From: Mangrovicoccus ximenensis
GTDB lineage: Bacteria; Pseudomonadota; Alphaproteobacteria; Rhodobacterales; Rhodobacteraceae
Assembly (NCBI RefSeq): GCF_003056725.1
Contig: NZ_QBKZ01000025.1
Location: forward strand, 276,188-313,772
DNA: 37,585 nt
Direction of reading: 5' to 3'
Part shown: positions 1-7,263 of the stretch, in pieces
Position numbering within the stretch: position 1 is the stretch's first letter
Layout of the letters: each line of letters begins with the position of its first letter
The notes under the pieces: model-generated
The model's database searches: none
Seen by the model: only the letters and a program-made list of their open reading frames with translations
What the model was told of the DNA's origin: nothing
Made by a program: the position numbers and the translations under genes

Positions 1-2
1 GC

Positions 3-268
3 GAGCTGCAGATCGAGGACGGGCCGAAGGTGATCCTGTCCGACACGGTGGGCTTCATCTCCGACCTGCCGACCCAGCTGGTCGCGGCCTTCCGCGCCAC
101 GCTGGAAGAGGTCCTGGCCGCCGACCTGATCCTGCATGTCCGCGACATCTCGCATCCCGAGACCGCCCTGCAGGCGCAGAACGTCACCGAAATTCTCGGC
201 AGCCTCGGCGTCGGGAAGGACGTGCCGCTCTACGAGGTCTGGAACAAGATCGACCAGCTGCCGAGCAC
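3..268 (+). pseudogene. hflX: HflX GTPase, fragment of the G domain (cut at 3' end)
   Basis: This is the central part of the ribosome-associated GTPase HflX, open at the left window edge. The visible part has the G3 motif in its HflX-specific form (DTVGFI, from about base 42), the typical stretch on trimeric 'FRATLEEVLAADLILHV' and the G4 motif as WNKID at about base 240. About five codons after WNKID the similarity stops and sequence matching an IS5-type transposase begins in another frame. The C-terminal part of the G domain (G5) and the HflX tail are therefore missing, and I do not see them beyond the element. HflX normally splits stalled or hibernating ribosomes, and this copy would lack the end of its nucleotide pocket. 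Loss of function is inferred. The exact break could be a few bases either side of 265. Confidence 0.8.
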
Positions 269-1115
269 CGGGCGAACCTGTCGCAGAAGCGCGCCTTCGA
301 CGCGATGACCGAGGGCACCGGCGTGGCGCGCTCCCGGGGGATCCTGTCCCCGGCGAATGCGATCCGGACCTGTCTCACGCTGAAGGTCCCGTTCGACCTG
401 CCGCTCCGCCGGACCGTCGGCCTGGTGGCGAGCCTGATCGAGATGGCCGGGCTCGACTGGCCCGTGCCCGACCATGCGGCGCTGTGCCGGCGTCAGGCCC
501 GGATCGCGGTGCAGATCCCGCATCGGCGCTCCGGGGCGCCTCTGAAGCTGCTGATCTCCTCTCGGGCATTGCGGCGCAATGCCCTGCCGGGCAGCGGACA
601 GCACCGGCATCCGTTTCCGCGGCGACGGCGAATGGCTGGCGCGCAAGCATGGTGCGACGCGCAGGCGCGAATGGCGGAAGGTGCATCTGGCGCTGGACAG
701 GGCCACGGGCGATATCCGCGCGGCCGAGTTCACCTCGAGCCGACAGGGCGGCAGCCGGATCCTGCCGATCCGTCGCAACGGGCGCGCCTGGAAGCCGGAC
801 TGCCCCGCCGCGCTCGCCGAAACGAAATCCTGCGGGCGACGCGTTGTCCGGGGCGATCGATCTGGAAGAAATGGAGCAGCTGCCATGCGCGGAATCGCGT
901 CGAGGCCCGGATGAACCGCCTCAAACTCTTCGGCGAACGGATCATGTCACGAGACCCCGGCCGCCGGACCGCCGAAGTCCGGATCCGCATCATTCGCAGC
1001 TGCGCTCGGACCGGTGGCGCCTGCCGCTCATTCATGAACCGCTGCCCGGCCTTGGGAAGAGCCGAGATCGAAGCCGTCGCCTGAAACCTTCGGGGAAAGG
1101 GGCAGAGCACCCTGT
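265..1115 (+). mobile_element. Degenerate IS5-family element, copy 1
   Basis: Broken transposase reading frames of the IS5 family lie here. From about base 263 in frame 2 one reads an N-terminal domain with the pattern TCLTLKVPF..LPLRRTVGLVASL..MAGLDWPVPD, typical of the region before the DDE fold. From 600 the reading moves to another frame with STGIRFRGDGEWLARKHG and WRKVHLALD, which is the first catalytic Asp region. After that a block of about 150 bases is missing compared with copy 2 (29347-30230), because the second-Asp segment TADGA is absent. The C-terminal part is recognisable to about base 1083. Frameshifts and the deletion make it non-autonomous. The 3' end is set only by alignment with copy 2, and I could not define the terminal inverted repeats. 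Confidence 0.7.
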
Positions 1116-1409
1116 CGGCCGATCAGCGCAACAAATCCCCGTGCGGGCCGTCCCGTTCCGGCATCCGCCCGGGAGGGTCCGCCCGGCGCCCGGCTTGACC
1201 GCGCTCCCGTCAGGATCCGGCGGATATAGCCGATTCAAGGGTGGCTGCCGCGACAGGGCGGCGGCACGGCGGCGGCTGCGCCACGGAGGGGTGGCGGGGC
1301 AGCTCCGCCCCGCCGGGCCTGGTCCCGTCCGGAATTGGCGCGGAGGCAGGAGACGTCCGAACGCCGCCAACCGCGTTGCGGGCGCGACGCCGGGAAAGGC
1401 CGGGTCCGG
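1085..1409. other. Intergenic stretch without a gene
   Basis: No convincing coding frame lies between the IS5 remnant and the gatB terminator. A GC-rich hairpin sits at 1293-1314 (8-bp stem, 6-base loop) but has no T-run on either strand. All open frames here lack family similarity and show the periodicity expected of random GC-rich DNA. Confidence 0.5.
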
Positions 1410-1440
1410 AACGGAAACGGGGCCGCAAAGGCGGCCCCGG
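1410..1440 (-). terminator. Rho-independent terminator of gatB
   Basis: An 8-bp perfect stem (1419-1426 with 1431-1438, loop of 4) lies 28 bases beyond the gatB stop. On the minus strand it is followed by a T-rich tail (GTTTCCGTT). Confidence 0.7.
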
Positions 1441-1467
1441 TCTTCAATTGCAGCGCGTTCTGCGGGA

Positions 1468-2979
1468 TCAGAGACCCAGCTTGGCCGCCACCAGATCGTT
1501 CACCGCCTTCGGGTTGGCCTTGCCGCCGGTGGCCTTCATCACCTGGCCGACGAACCATCCCGCGAGCTTCGGGTTCTGCTTGGCCTTCTCGACCTGCGCC
1601 GGGTTCGCCGCGATGATCTCGTCGACCGCAGCCTCGATGGCGCCGGTATCGGTGACCTGCTTCATGCCGCGGTCCTCGACGATCTTCTCCGGGTCGCCGC
1701 CCTCGACATAGACGATCTCGAACAGGTCCTTGGCGATCTTGCCGGAAATCGCGTCCGACTTGATCAGGCGGATGATGCCCGCCAGCTGTTCCGGTGAGAC
1801 CGGGCTTTCGGAAATGCCCTTGTCGTCCTTCTTCAGCCGGCCGAAAAGCTCGTTGATCACCCAGTTGGCGGCCAGCTTGCCGTCGCCGCCTTCGGCGACC
1901 TTCTCGAAATAGGCCGCGTTCTCGACCTCGGCGGTCAGCACGGAAGCGTCATAGTCGGTCAGGCCGAAAACCTGCATGAACCGCGCCTTCTTGGCGTCGG
2001 GCAGCTCGGGCAGCGCGGCGGCGATGCCGTCGACCCAGGCCTGCTCGATCTCCAGCGGCATCAGGTCGGGGCAGGGGAAGTAGCGGTAGTCATGCGCCTC
2101 TTCCTTCGAGCGCATCGAGCGCGTCTCGTTCCTGTCCGGATCGTAGAGCCGGGTTTCCTGGTCGATCTTGCCGCCATCCTCGAGAATCGCGATCTGGCGG
2201 CGCGCCTCGTAGTCGATCGCCGCCTGGATGAAGCGCATCGAGTTCATGTTCTTGATCTCGCAGCGGGTGCCGAGATGCGAGAAATCCTGGGTTTCCTGGT
2301 ATTTCTCGTACTGGCCCGGACGGCAGACCGAGACGTTGACGTCGGCGCGCAGGTTGCCGTTCTGCATGTTGCCGTCGCAGGTGCCCAGGTAGCGCAGGAT
2401 CTGGCGCAGCTTGCCGACATAGGCGGCCGCTTCCTCGGGGCCGCGGATGTCGGGGCGCGAGACGATCTCCATCAGCGCGACGCCGGTGCGGTTCAGGTCG
2501 ACGAAGGACATGTGCGGGTCCATGTCATGGATCGACTTGCCGGCGTCCTGCTCGAGGTGGATGCGCTCGATGCGCACCAGCCGCGCGATGCCTTCGCCCA
2601 TCTCGACCAGGACTTCGCCTTCGCCGACGATGGGATGGTAGAGCTGGCTGATCTGATAGCCCTGCGGCAGGTCGGGATAGAAGTAGTTCTTGCGGTCGAA
2701 AGCCGAGACGAGGTTGATCCCCGCCTTCAGGCCGAGGCCGGTGCGCACCGCCTGCTCGACGCAGAACTCGTTGATCACCGGCAGCATGCCGGGCATCGCG
2801 GCGTCGACGAAGGACACGTTGGAATTCGGCTCGGCGCCGAATTTCGTCGAGGCGCCCGAGAACAGCTTGGCCTCGGAGGACACCTGCGCGTGGATCTCCA
2901 TCCCGATCACGAGTTCCCAGTCGCCGGTAGCGCCGGAAATCACCTTGGGTTTCGGGGTGTCGTAGGTCAGGTCGAGCAT
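1468..2979 (-). CDS. gatB: Aspartyl/glutamyl-tRNA amidotransferase subunit B
   Basis: This is the GatB subunit of the GatCAB complex, which converts misacylated Glu-tRNA(Gln) or Asp-tRNA(Asn) to the correct amidated form in the cytoplasm. The 503 residues match the usual full length of about 480-505. The N-terminal kinase-like core shows VIGMEIHAQ at about residue 25, the [12 protein letters not shown] motif, and the [21 protein letters not shown] block. A C-terminal YqeY-type tail ends in [13 protein letters not shown]. The ATG at 2979 was chosen because GGAGA lies 6-7 bases upstream. Longer in-frame extensions upstream have no similarity. No gatA or gatC is adjacent. The gene ends at a good intrinsic terminator and appears to be a single transcription unit, divergent from the lipoprotein gene at 3180. 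Confidence 0.97.
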   Translation of the reverse strand: MLDLTYDTPKPKVISGATGDWELVIGMEIHAQVSSEAKLFSGASTKFGAEPNSNVSFVDAAMPGMLPVINEFCVEQAVRTGLGLKAGINLVSAFDRKNYFYPDLPQGYQISQLYHPIVGEGEVLVEMGEGIARLVRIERIHLEQDAGKSIHDMDPHMSFVDLNRTGVALMEIVSRPDIRGPEEAAAYVGKLRQILRYLGTCDGNMQNGNLRADVNVSVCRPGQYEKYQETQDFSHLGTRCEIKNMNSMRFIQAAIDYEARRQIAILEDGGKIDQETRLYDPDRNETRSMRSKEEAHDYRYFPCPDLMPLEIEQAWVDGIAAALPELPDAKKARFMQVFGLTDYDASVLTAEVENAAYFEKVAEGGDGKLAANWVINELFGRLKKDDKGISESPVSPEQLAGIIRLIKSDAISGKIAKDLFEIVYVEGGDPEKIVEDRGMKQVTDTGAIEAAVDEIIAANPAQVEKAKQNPKLAGWFVGQVMKATGGKANPKAVNDLVAAKLGL

Positions 2980-3179
2980 GGGATCTCCGTCGAGGGCATT
3001 GCCGGGATGGGGTCTTCTACGCCAAGCGGGGCGCGGGAAACAAGGGCCGCCGGGCAGGCGGGATGTTACAGCGGATGAGCGGGGATCTGCCCATTTCCGG
3101 CATGCGTCAACCTTTGTCTTTGCCGGGTGCGCAACCCGGCCTAACCAGTCCGACGGCGAAATTGCGATAGAGGTTCCGC

Positions 3180-3776
3180 ATGTCGAAGCTGCGGCTTGGC
3201 GTTCTGGTTCTGAGTATGGCCCTCGGGGCCTGTTCCGTTGAAAACGGCCCGGCCCTGGCCAGCAAGTCCGAAACGCCCGCAATGGCGTGGGACAAATCGG
3301 CCAAGGGAGAGGTCTGGACGCAGGCCGCGCTGAAGGCGCTGCAGGAGCATGGCAGCGGCCTGCCTGCCATGGTGCCGAAAGATATCGACAACTACTGCCC
3401 GGGCTACAAGTCCGCCTCCACCGAGGACCGGCAGGCCTTCTGGGCGGGGCTGATCTCGTCGCTGGCCAAGCACGAGAGCACCTGGCGCGAGACCGCCGTC
3501 GGCGGCGGCGGGCGCTGGTTCGGCCTGGTGCAGATTTCGCCGGGCACCGCGCGCGCCTATGGCTGCGAGGCCAAGAGCGGCTCGGCGCTGCTCGACGGCT
3601 CCAAGAACGTCAGCTGCGCGGTCCGCATCATGAACCGCACCGTGTCGCGCGACGGCGTGATCTCGGCGGGCATGCGCGGCGTCGCGGCCGACTGGGGTCC
3701 GTTCCACTCCTCGCGCAAGCGCAACGACATGATGACCTGGGTCAAGAGCCAGGGCTACTGCCAGCCCGAGGGCTGA
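3180..3776 (+). CDS. SLT-fold (lytic transglycosylase-like) lipoprotein
   Basis: This is a 198-residue protein with a lipoprotein signal peptide: a basic start, a hydrophobic stretch and the lipobox LGAC with Cys at about residue 18. The mature part resembles a lysozyme/SLT-type transglycosylase domain. [14 protein letters not shown] carries the catalytic-like Glu, followed by [15 protein letters not shown], the usual G-L-(M/V)-Q-I block. It therefore probably acts on peptidoglycan from the periplasmic face of a membrane, though the enzymatic role is inferred from the motifs only. Several Cys residues in the mature part (YCPG, YGC, SCAV, YCQ) could form disulfides. Its stop codon lies in a hairpin shared with the convergent gene at 3788-4327. 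Confidence 0.8.
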   Translation: MSKLRLGVLVLSMALGACSVENGPALASKSETPAMAWDKSAKGEVWTQAALKALQEHGSGLPAMVPKDIDNYCPGYKSASTEDRQAFWAGLISSLAKHESTWRETAVGGGGRWFGLVQISPGTARAYGCEAKSGSALLDGSKNVSCAVRIMNRTVSRDGVISAGMRGVAADWGPFHSSRKRNDMMTWVKSQGYCQPEG

Positions 3777-3793
3777 TCCGCAGCGGATCAGCC
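3771..3793. terminator. Hairpin shared by two convergent genes and containing both stop codons
   Basis: There is a 10-bp perfect stem (3771-3780 with 3784-3793) around a 3-base loop. The left arm holds the TGA of the lipoprotein gene (3774-3776) and the right arm holds the stop of the opposite gene (3788-3790). There is no clear T-run on either side, so the termination role is inferred from position and stem strength. Confidence 0.5.
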
Positions 3794-4327
3794 GATCTGC
3801 CCGCCGCGGCGCAGATAGGGATCGTCCGGCTCGGGCGCAAGATTCATGATGACGTCCTGGGCGGGCGAGGGCGCGACGTGGTTGAGGGCCTGCATCGGGT
3901 TCCGGGACAGCGCGAACTGCGCCTTCAATTCCTGCTGCATCTCGAGCTTCCGGAAGGTCTGCCGCCCGGTCACGTGATCGGCGTCGCAGAGCTTCTGGTC
4001 CTGGAAGCGCCTGATCGCGGCGGCAAGCAGCGTGTCGTCATGGGGCCGGAACAACTGCCGTCCGATGAAGGGGTTGCGGCTGGTATGCTTGCATCTGGTC
4101 CCTTCGAATTCCTTCGCCACGATCCGTCCGCGGGAATAGTAGTTGCCGATGCGGTATTGGGGATGCGTCCGCACGCTGGCGCGCCCGATATTGGTGCGGA
4201 TGCCGTGGAATTGCGTGATGCGGCCGTAGTCGTTACCGTTTCGGAAATAGACTGTCGGATTGCCGATGAGGCATCCGGTGTAGCCGATGATGTTGCCGAT
4301 GACGTAGAAGTCGTCGCGATAGCCCAT
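3788..4327 (-). CDS. Unrecognised protein of 179 residues
   Basis: I do not recognise a named family. The protein begins MGYRDDFYVIGNIIGYTG and is rich in aromatic, Asn, Gly and Arg residues. It has no signal peptide or membrane segment and contains a segment TSRNPFIGRQ near residue 80. It ends in a Pro/Asp/Arg-rich tail. Base composition is clearly lower in GC than the neighbours, with codons such as TAT, AAT, GGA and ATA that are rare elsewhere in the window, which suggests acquisition from outside. The start at 4327 is the first Met of the frame. The real gene could start slightly downstream, but MGY is plausible. It is convergent with the SLT lipoprotein and stands alone. Confidence 0.65.
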   Translation of the reverse strand: MGYRDDFYVIGNIIGYTGCLIGNPTVYFRNGNDYGRITQFHGIRTNIGRASVRTHPQYRIGNYYSRGRIVAKEFEGTRCKHTSRNPFIGRQLFRPHDDTLLAAAIRRFQDQKLCDADHVTGRQTFRKLEMQQELKAQFALSRNPMQALNHVAPSPAQDVIMNLAPEPDDPYLRRGGQIG

Positions 4328-4415
4328 GGTGCCTGTCTCCCTGCATGGAATGCGCAGGCTTGCGCATCCTTCTGCAGGTCAGTCGCGGCAGGACCCGGCC
4401 CGGTTCAAAGAAAGT

Positions 4416-5288
4416 TCAGTAGCTGAGCCGTTTCGTCTTGGCGACCCAGCGGCTGTTCTGCACCAGCGAGACATCCGGCGCGTAGCGGCCGCCGAGCGCC
4501 AGCGTCGCCTTGCGCAGCATCTCGATCCCCTCGTCGGATTTCACCGGCAGGGAGGCGGGCGAGATCGCTTCGCCGATGGTCACGCGGTAGGGCTGCTTGG
4601 CCTTGTTCAGCGTCTCGTGGAACAGCGTGATGTCCCTGAGCGTCGGGTGCAGGAAGTCGAAGAGATAGAACAGCACCGAGTTGCGCGCGCGGATGTTCAC
4701 CGGGATCACCGGCAGGTCGAACTTGCGCGCGATCATCGCCGCCGAGGCCATCCAGGGCCGTTCGTAGAGCCTCAGGCCGCGGCGCTTGGCCAGCCGCCCC
4801 GAGGGGAAGATCACGCCGATCCGGCCCTGGTCCACCGCCTTGCGGGTATAGGCCATGGTCTCGCGGGTCTTGGAGTGGCTGCGCTTCTCCTTGCGCCATT
4901 CGACCGGGGCAATCATGCCGTCGAATTGCGGCAGCACCCGCAGGATGTCGCTGTTGGCGTAGAAATACGCGTCGCTGCGCACCTTGTTGAGGACCGTGTT
5001 CAGGATGATGCCGTCGGCGATCCCGGTCGGATGGTTCGCCACGATCAGCGCGGGACCGGCGGCGGGGATGTTCGCGATCCCGGAGAATTCCAGATCCTTG
5101 GCCAGCATCTCGCCCAGCTGGCACATGATCTCCTGGACGGGAAGCGGGTCGAAATGTTCGCCCAGCCGCACGGTCTTCGGATAGCCGAGCATGCGGGTCA
5201 GCGCGAAACGGCAGGGGGGGGCCCAGGGAAGGTCCTTGAACAGCCAGGGCGCCCTTTCGGCGATGAGAGGATCGATTCTGTCTTGCAT
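4416..5288 (-). CDS. PlsC-like lipid acyltransferase (glycerol-phosphate or ornithine-lipid type)
   Basis: This is a 290-residue member of the LPLAT acyltransferase superfamily, which moves an acyl chain onto a lysolipid at the cytoplasmic membrane. The catalytic-site block reads VANHPTGIADG at about residue 92, with five residues between His and Asp instead of the classic HX4D of PlsC. IFPSGRLAKRRG (about 160) corresponds to the conserved EGTR-like block and VIPVNIRARNS to the Pro-containing block IV. These features fit the branch related to haemolysin-like or OlsA-type acyltransferases, and the exact substrate is unknown. The ATG at 5288 was chosen because the preceding in-frame residues are not conserved in character. 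A run of eight G on the plus strand (5214-5221; C8 in the gene) at codons 23-25 could be prone to slippage. Confidence 0.8.
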   Translation of the reverse strand: MQDRIDPLIAERAPWLFKDLPWAPPCRFALTRMLGYPKTVRLGEHFDPLPVQEIMCQLGEMLAKDLEFSGIANIPAAGPALIVANHPTGIADGIILNTVLNKVRSDAYFYANSDILRVLPQFDGMIAPVEWRKEKRSHSKTRETMAYTRKAVDQGRIGVIFPSGRLAKRRGLRLYERPWMASAAMIARKFDLPVIPVNIRARNSVLFYLFDFLHPTLRDITLFHETLNKAKQPYRVTIGEAISPASLPVKSDEGIEMLRKATLALGGRYAPDVSLVQNSRWVAKTKRLSY

Positions 5289-5382
5289 CCGAATATCCTG
5301 ACCGCGATCTGCGACGGCCCCGTGACAATATGCGCTGCCGGTGCCTGTCTTCAAGGCAATTTGCGGACCGCCTGCCGTACGG

Positions 5383-5396
5383 GGCGCCGCGGCGCC
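5383..5396. repeat. 14-bp perfect palindrome at the end of the receiver fragment
   Basis: GGCGCCGCGGCGCC is self-complementary and touches the stop codon of the receiver-domain fragment at 5396-5398. It may be a terminator stem without a loop or simply GC-rich chance. Confidence 0.35.
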
Positions 5397-5815
5397 TATC
5401 CCGTCAAGCTTATCGCAGGCCGCAGCAGGGCGTCGATGCGGCGGTGGAGCGCGTCCGGGTCGATCGGCTTGCGCGCCACCTCGACCCCGCGGCGCTCCAT
5501 CTTCTGGCGCAGCTCCAGCGATTTGTCGGAGGCGATCACCAGCGTCGGCAGGCTGGTCAGCTGCGGCACGCGCTGCCGCAGCCCGTCGAGCTGGGCCACG
5601 CCCTCGCCGCGGTGGATGCCGAGGATCACCAGGTCGGGCAGGATGCCGATCTCGCCGATCAGCTCGGCCGCCTCCGCGGCGTCCGGCACGTCGAGCACCT
5701 CCATCTGCCAGACATCGAGCTGCTGGGCGAGGGCGGCGCGCAGCGTCTCGTCGGCCTCGACGATCAGCGCGATCTGGCCTTCGAGCGACGAGCCACCGCT
5801 GCGCGCGCGGCAGCC
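5396..5815 (-). pseudogene. Receiver-like domain fragment, phospho-acceptor Asp missing
   Basis: About 135 residues match a CheY-type receiver domain: IALIVEADE for beta-1 with acidic residues, PDLVILGIHRGEG where the phosphorylated Asp normally sits, LPTLVIASD for beta-4, and VARKPIDPDAL carrying the conserved Lys-Pro. The expected Asp is replaced by Gly (ILGIH instead of ILDIH), so it would be a pseudo-receiver. No ATG, GTG or TTG in this frame precedes the domain. The frame continues upstream into the oppositely oriented gene at 5822. It is most simply the C-terminal end of a longer protein, such as a hybrid sensor kinase, whose front has been lost. A one-base shift from the ATG at 5823 in another frame would also give a start, so a frameshifted small protein cannot be excluded. 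Confidence 0.6.
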
Positions 5816-5821
5816 TGAGCC

Positions 5822-6379
5822 ATGGCGGTCGAGACCCCCGTCTGCGACTTCGGCTGGCAGCCCCCGCCCTTCGCCCTGCCCGGCACCGACGGGCGGCTCC
5901 ACACGCTCGGCGGCATCGCCGGGCCGAAGGGCACGCTCGTCATGTTCATCTGCAACCATTGTCCTTACGTGCTGGCGGTGCTCGACCGCATCCTGCGCGA
6001 CGCGCGCGATCTGCAATCCATCGGCATCGGCGTGGCCGCGATCTGCTCGAACGATGCCGAGGCCTATCCCGCCGACAGCTTCCCGCGCATGAAGGAGATG
6101 GCCGCGCGCGACGGCTTTCCTTTCCCGTACCTGCATGATGCCGACCAATCCGTGGCCGGTGCCTGGGGCGCCGCCTGCACGCCGGATTTCTTCGGTTTCG
6201 ATGCCGAAATGGGGCTGCAATACCGCGGTCGGCTCGATGCCTCGCGCAAGCAGGCCGCGCCGCGCGACACGCGCCGGGACCTCTTCGAGGCGATGCGGCA
6301 GGTCGCCGGAACCGGCCGCGGCCCGGAGGCGCAGATCCCCTCGATGGGCTGCTCGATCAAATGGAGGGAACCGGCATGA
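5822..6379 (+). CDS. Thioredoxin-fold (AhpC/TSA, redoxin-type) protein
   Basis: This is a 185-residue cytoplasmic protein of the thioredoxin superfamily with no signal peptide. After an N-terminal PPPFALPGTDGR block it has VMFICNHCPYVLAVLDRI, with a CNHC redox motif (C-x-x-C) followed by Pro-Tyr at about residue 40, and then the GIGVAAICSNDAEAYP segment typical of the peroxiredoxin/TlpA-like branch found in many proteobacteria. It ends in IPSMGCSIKW, which is also characteristic of this branch. The probable role is a thiol-disulfide oxidoreductase or peroxide-linked reductase with an unknown partner. The ATG at 5822 begins a well-formed domain. The stop overlaps the ATG of the next gene (ATGA at 6376-6379), so the two are translationally coupled. 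Confidence 0.85.
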   Translation: MAVETPVCDFGWQPPPFALPGTDGRLHTLGGIAGPKGTLVMFICNHCPYVLAVLDRILRDARDLQSIGIGVAAICSNDAEAYPADSFPRMKEMAARDGFPFPYLHDADQSVAGAWGAACTPDFFGFDAEMGLQYRGRLDASRKQAAPRDTRRDLFEAMRQVAGTGRGPEAQIPSMGCSIKWREPA

Positions 6380-6852
6380 TCCCGATCGTCTTCGATCTCG
6401 ACGGCACGCTGATCGACAGCGCCCCGGACATCCACGCCGCGGCCGCCAAGATGCAGGAAGAGGCCGGGCTGGCGCCGCTCGATCTGCCCCGCATCCGCAG
6501 CTTCATCGGCAACGGCGTGCCCGTCCTGGTCGAACGGATCATGGAGGCCCACGGACTCGGCTCCGCCCCGTCTCGCCACGCAGCGCTGACCGCGCGCTTC
6601 CTCGCCCATTACGACGCCGCGCCCGCCGCGCTGACCCGGCCCTATGCCCATGTCCCAGAGATGCTGGCCGAGCTGGCGGCGGCCGGCCATCCGCTCGGGA
6701 TCTGCACCAACAAGCCGGCCGGTCCGGCCCGCGCCATCGTGCTGCGGCTGATCTATGCCGGGCCGTTTCCCGATCCGGCGGCGGCCAAGGCGGGCATGGC
6801 GGAGATCCGCGGCCTCGGCTTCCGCGACGCCTTCGTCTGGGACCGGCGCTGA
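6376..6852 (+). pseudogene. gph: Phosphoglycolate phosphatase N-terminal part fused to a SPOR-like tail
   Basis: Residues 1-119 are a HAD-superfamily phosphoglycolate phosphatase: VFDLDGTLIDSAPDI gives motif I with both Asp residues, RSFIGNGVPVLVERIM is the Gph cap signature, and GICTNKPAGPARAI gives motif II (Thr) and the start of the linker. A normal Gph has about 220 residues and continues with motifs III and IV (Lys, GDS.D), which are absent here. Instead, from about base 6738 the same frame reads LIYAGPFPDPAAAKAGMAEIRGLGFRDAFV, which looks like the last half of a peptidoglycan-binding SPOR domain. The fusion is in frame and stops cleanly at 6852. GGAGGG lies 8 bases before the ATG at 6376. 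Phosphatase activity is very unlikely without motifs III and IV. Confidence 0.7.
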
Positions 6853-6858
6853 GCGCGG

Positions 6859-6975
6859 ATCAGCTGCCGCTCGCTGGGCCTTGCCTCGCTGCCATGGCCA
6901 TCTGCGGCAGGAAGGAAGGCGATCGGGCATCTTGCCGGTCTGGCCGCATGGGGCGAGCCGGCTCCGGACCTGGGC
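6859..6975 (+). repeat. Intergenic repeat unit, copy A
   Basis: This resembles the segment at 7108-7225 over more than 100 bases. The best-matching core is 6914-6961 against 7170-7217 (about 48 bases with only a few changes). It begins with a shared TCAGCTGCCG motif. It lies between the truncated gph and the convergent gene at 7264. Confidence 0.55.
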
Positions 6976-7107
6976 CGCGACCGCCCGCCGGAGATCGGGC
7001 CTTCCCGCGCCGACAGGGCGTGCTGCGGAATGATCTGTCCTGCCCGCTCTTTGCTAATCCGCTTGCCGGGGGGCGGAGGGCCTGTGTGCGGGAGCGGGCC
7101 GAGGCCG
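6976..7107. other. Spacer between the two repeat units
   Basis: No gene is visible. The stretch contains short pieces that echo the repeat in reverse orientation (for example around 6990-7010), so this may be a nest of decayed units. Confidence 0.35.
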
Positions 7108-7225
7108 TTCAGCTGCCGTTTGCCGGAGGTCGGCCGGGCCTTCCCTCGCCGCCACTGCGTGTTGCGGCGGGAAGGCGATCGGCACCTTGCCGGTCTGGCG
7201 GCATGAGGGCGAGCCGGGGGCGGGC
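7108..7225 (+). repeat. Intergenic repeat unit, copy B
   Basis: This is the second copy of the unit at 6859-6975, in direct orientation and ending just before the 3' end of the gene at 7264. The core 7170-7217 reads GGAAGGCGATCGG, CTTGCCGGTCTGG and GGGCGAGCCGG in order, as in copy A. Confidence 0.55.
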
Positions 7226-7263
7226 CGCGGCGGCACCCTTGTCCGGGGACGACGCCGCGCGGA

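Noticed and set aside
2092..3078. 328-codon plus frame opposite gatB
   Set aside because: Shadow of gatB; no signal or start context.
4405..5328. Second minus-strand frame overlapping the acyltransferase
   Set aside because: Arg/Gly/Pro-rich translation; the acyltransferase blocks are in the other frame. Retained only as a reminder that slippage in the C8 tract would move translation into another open frame.
6976..7225. Possible CRISPR array because of repeats
   Set aside because: Only two diverged long copies, no regular short repeat/spacer pattern and no cas genes.
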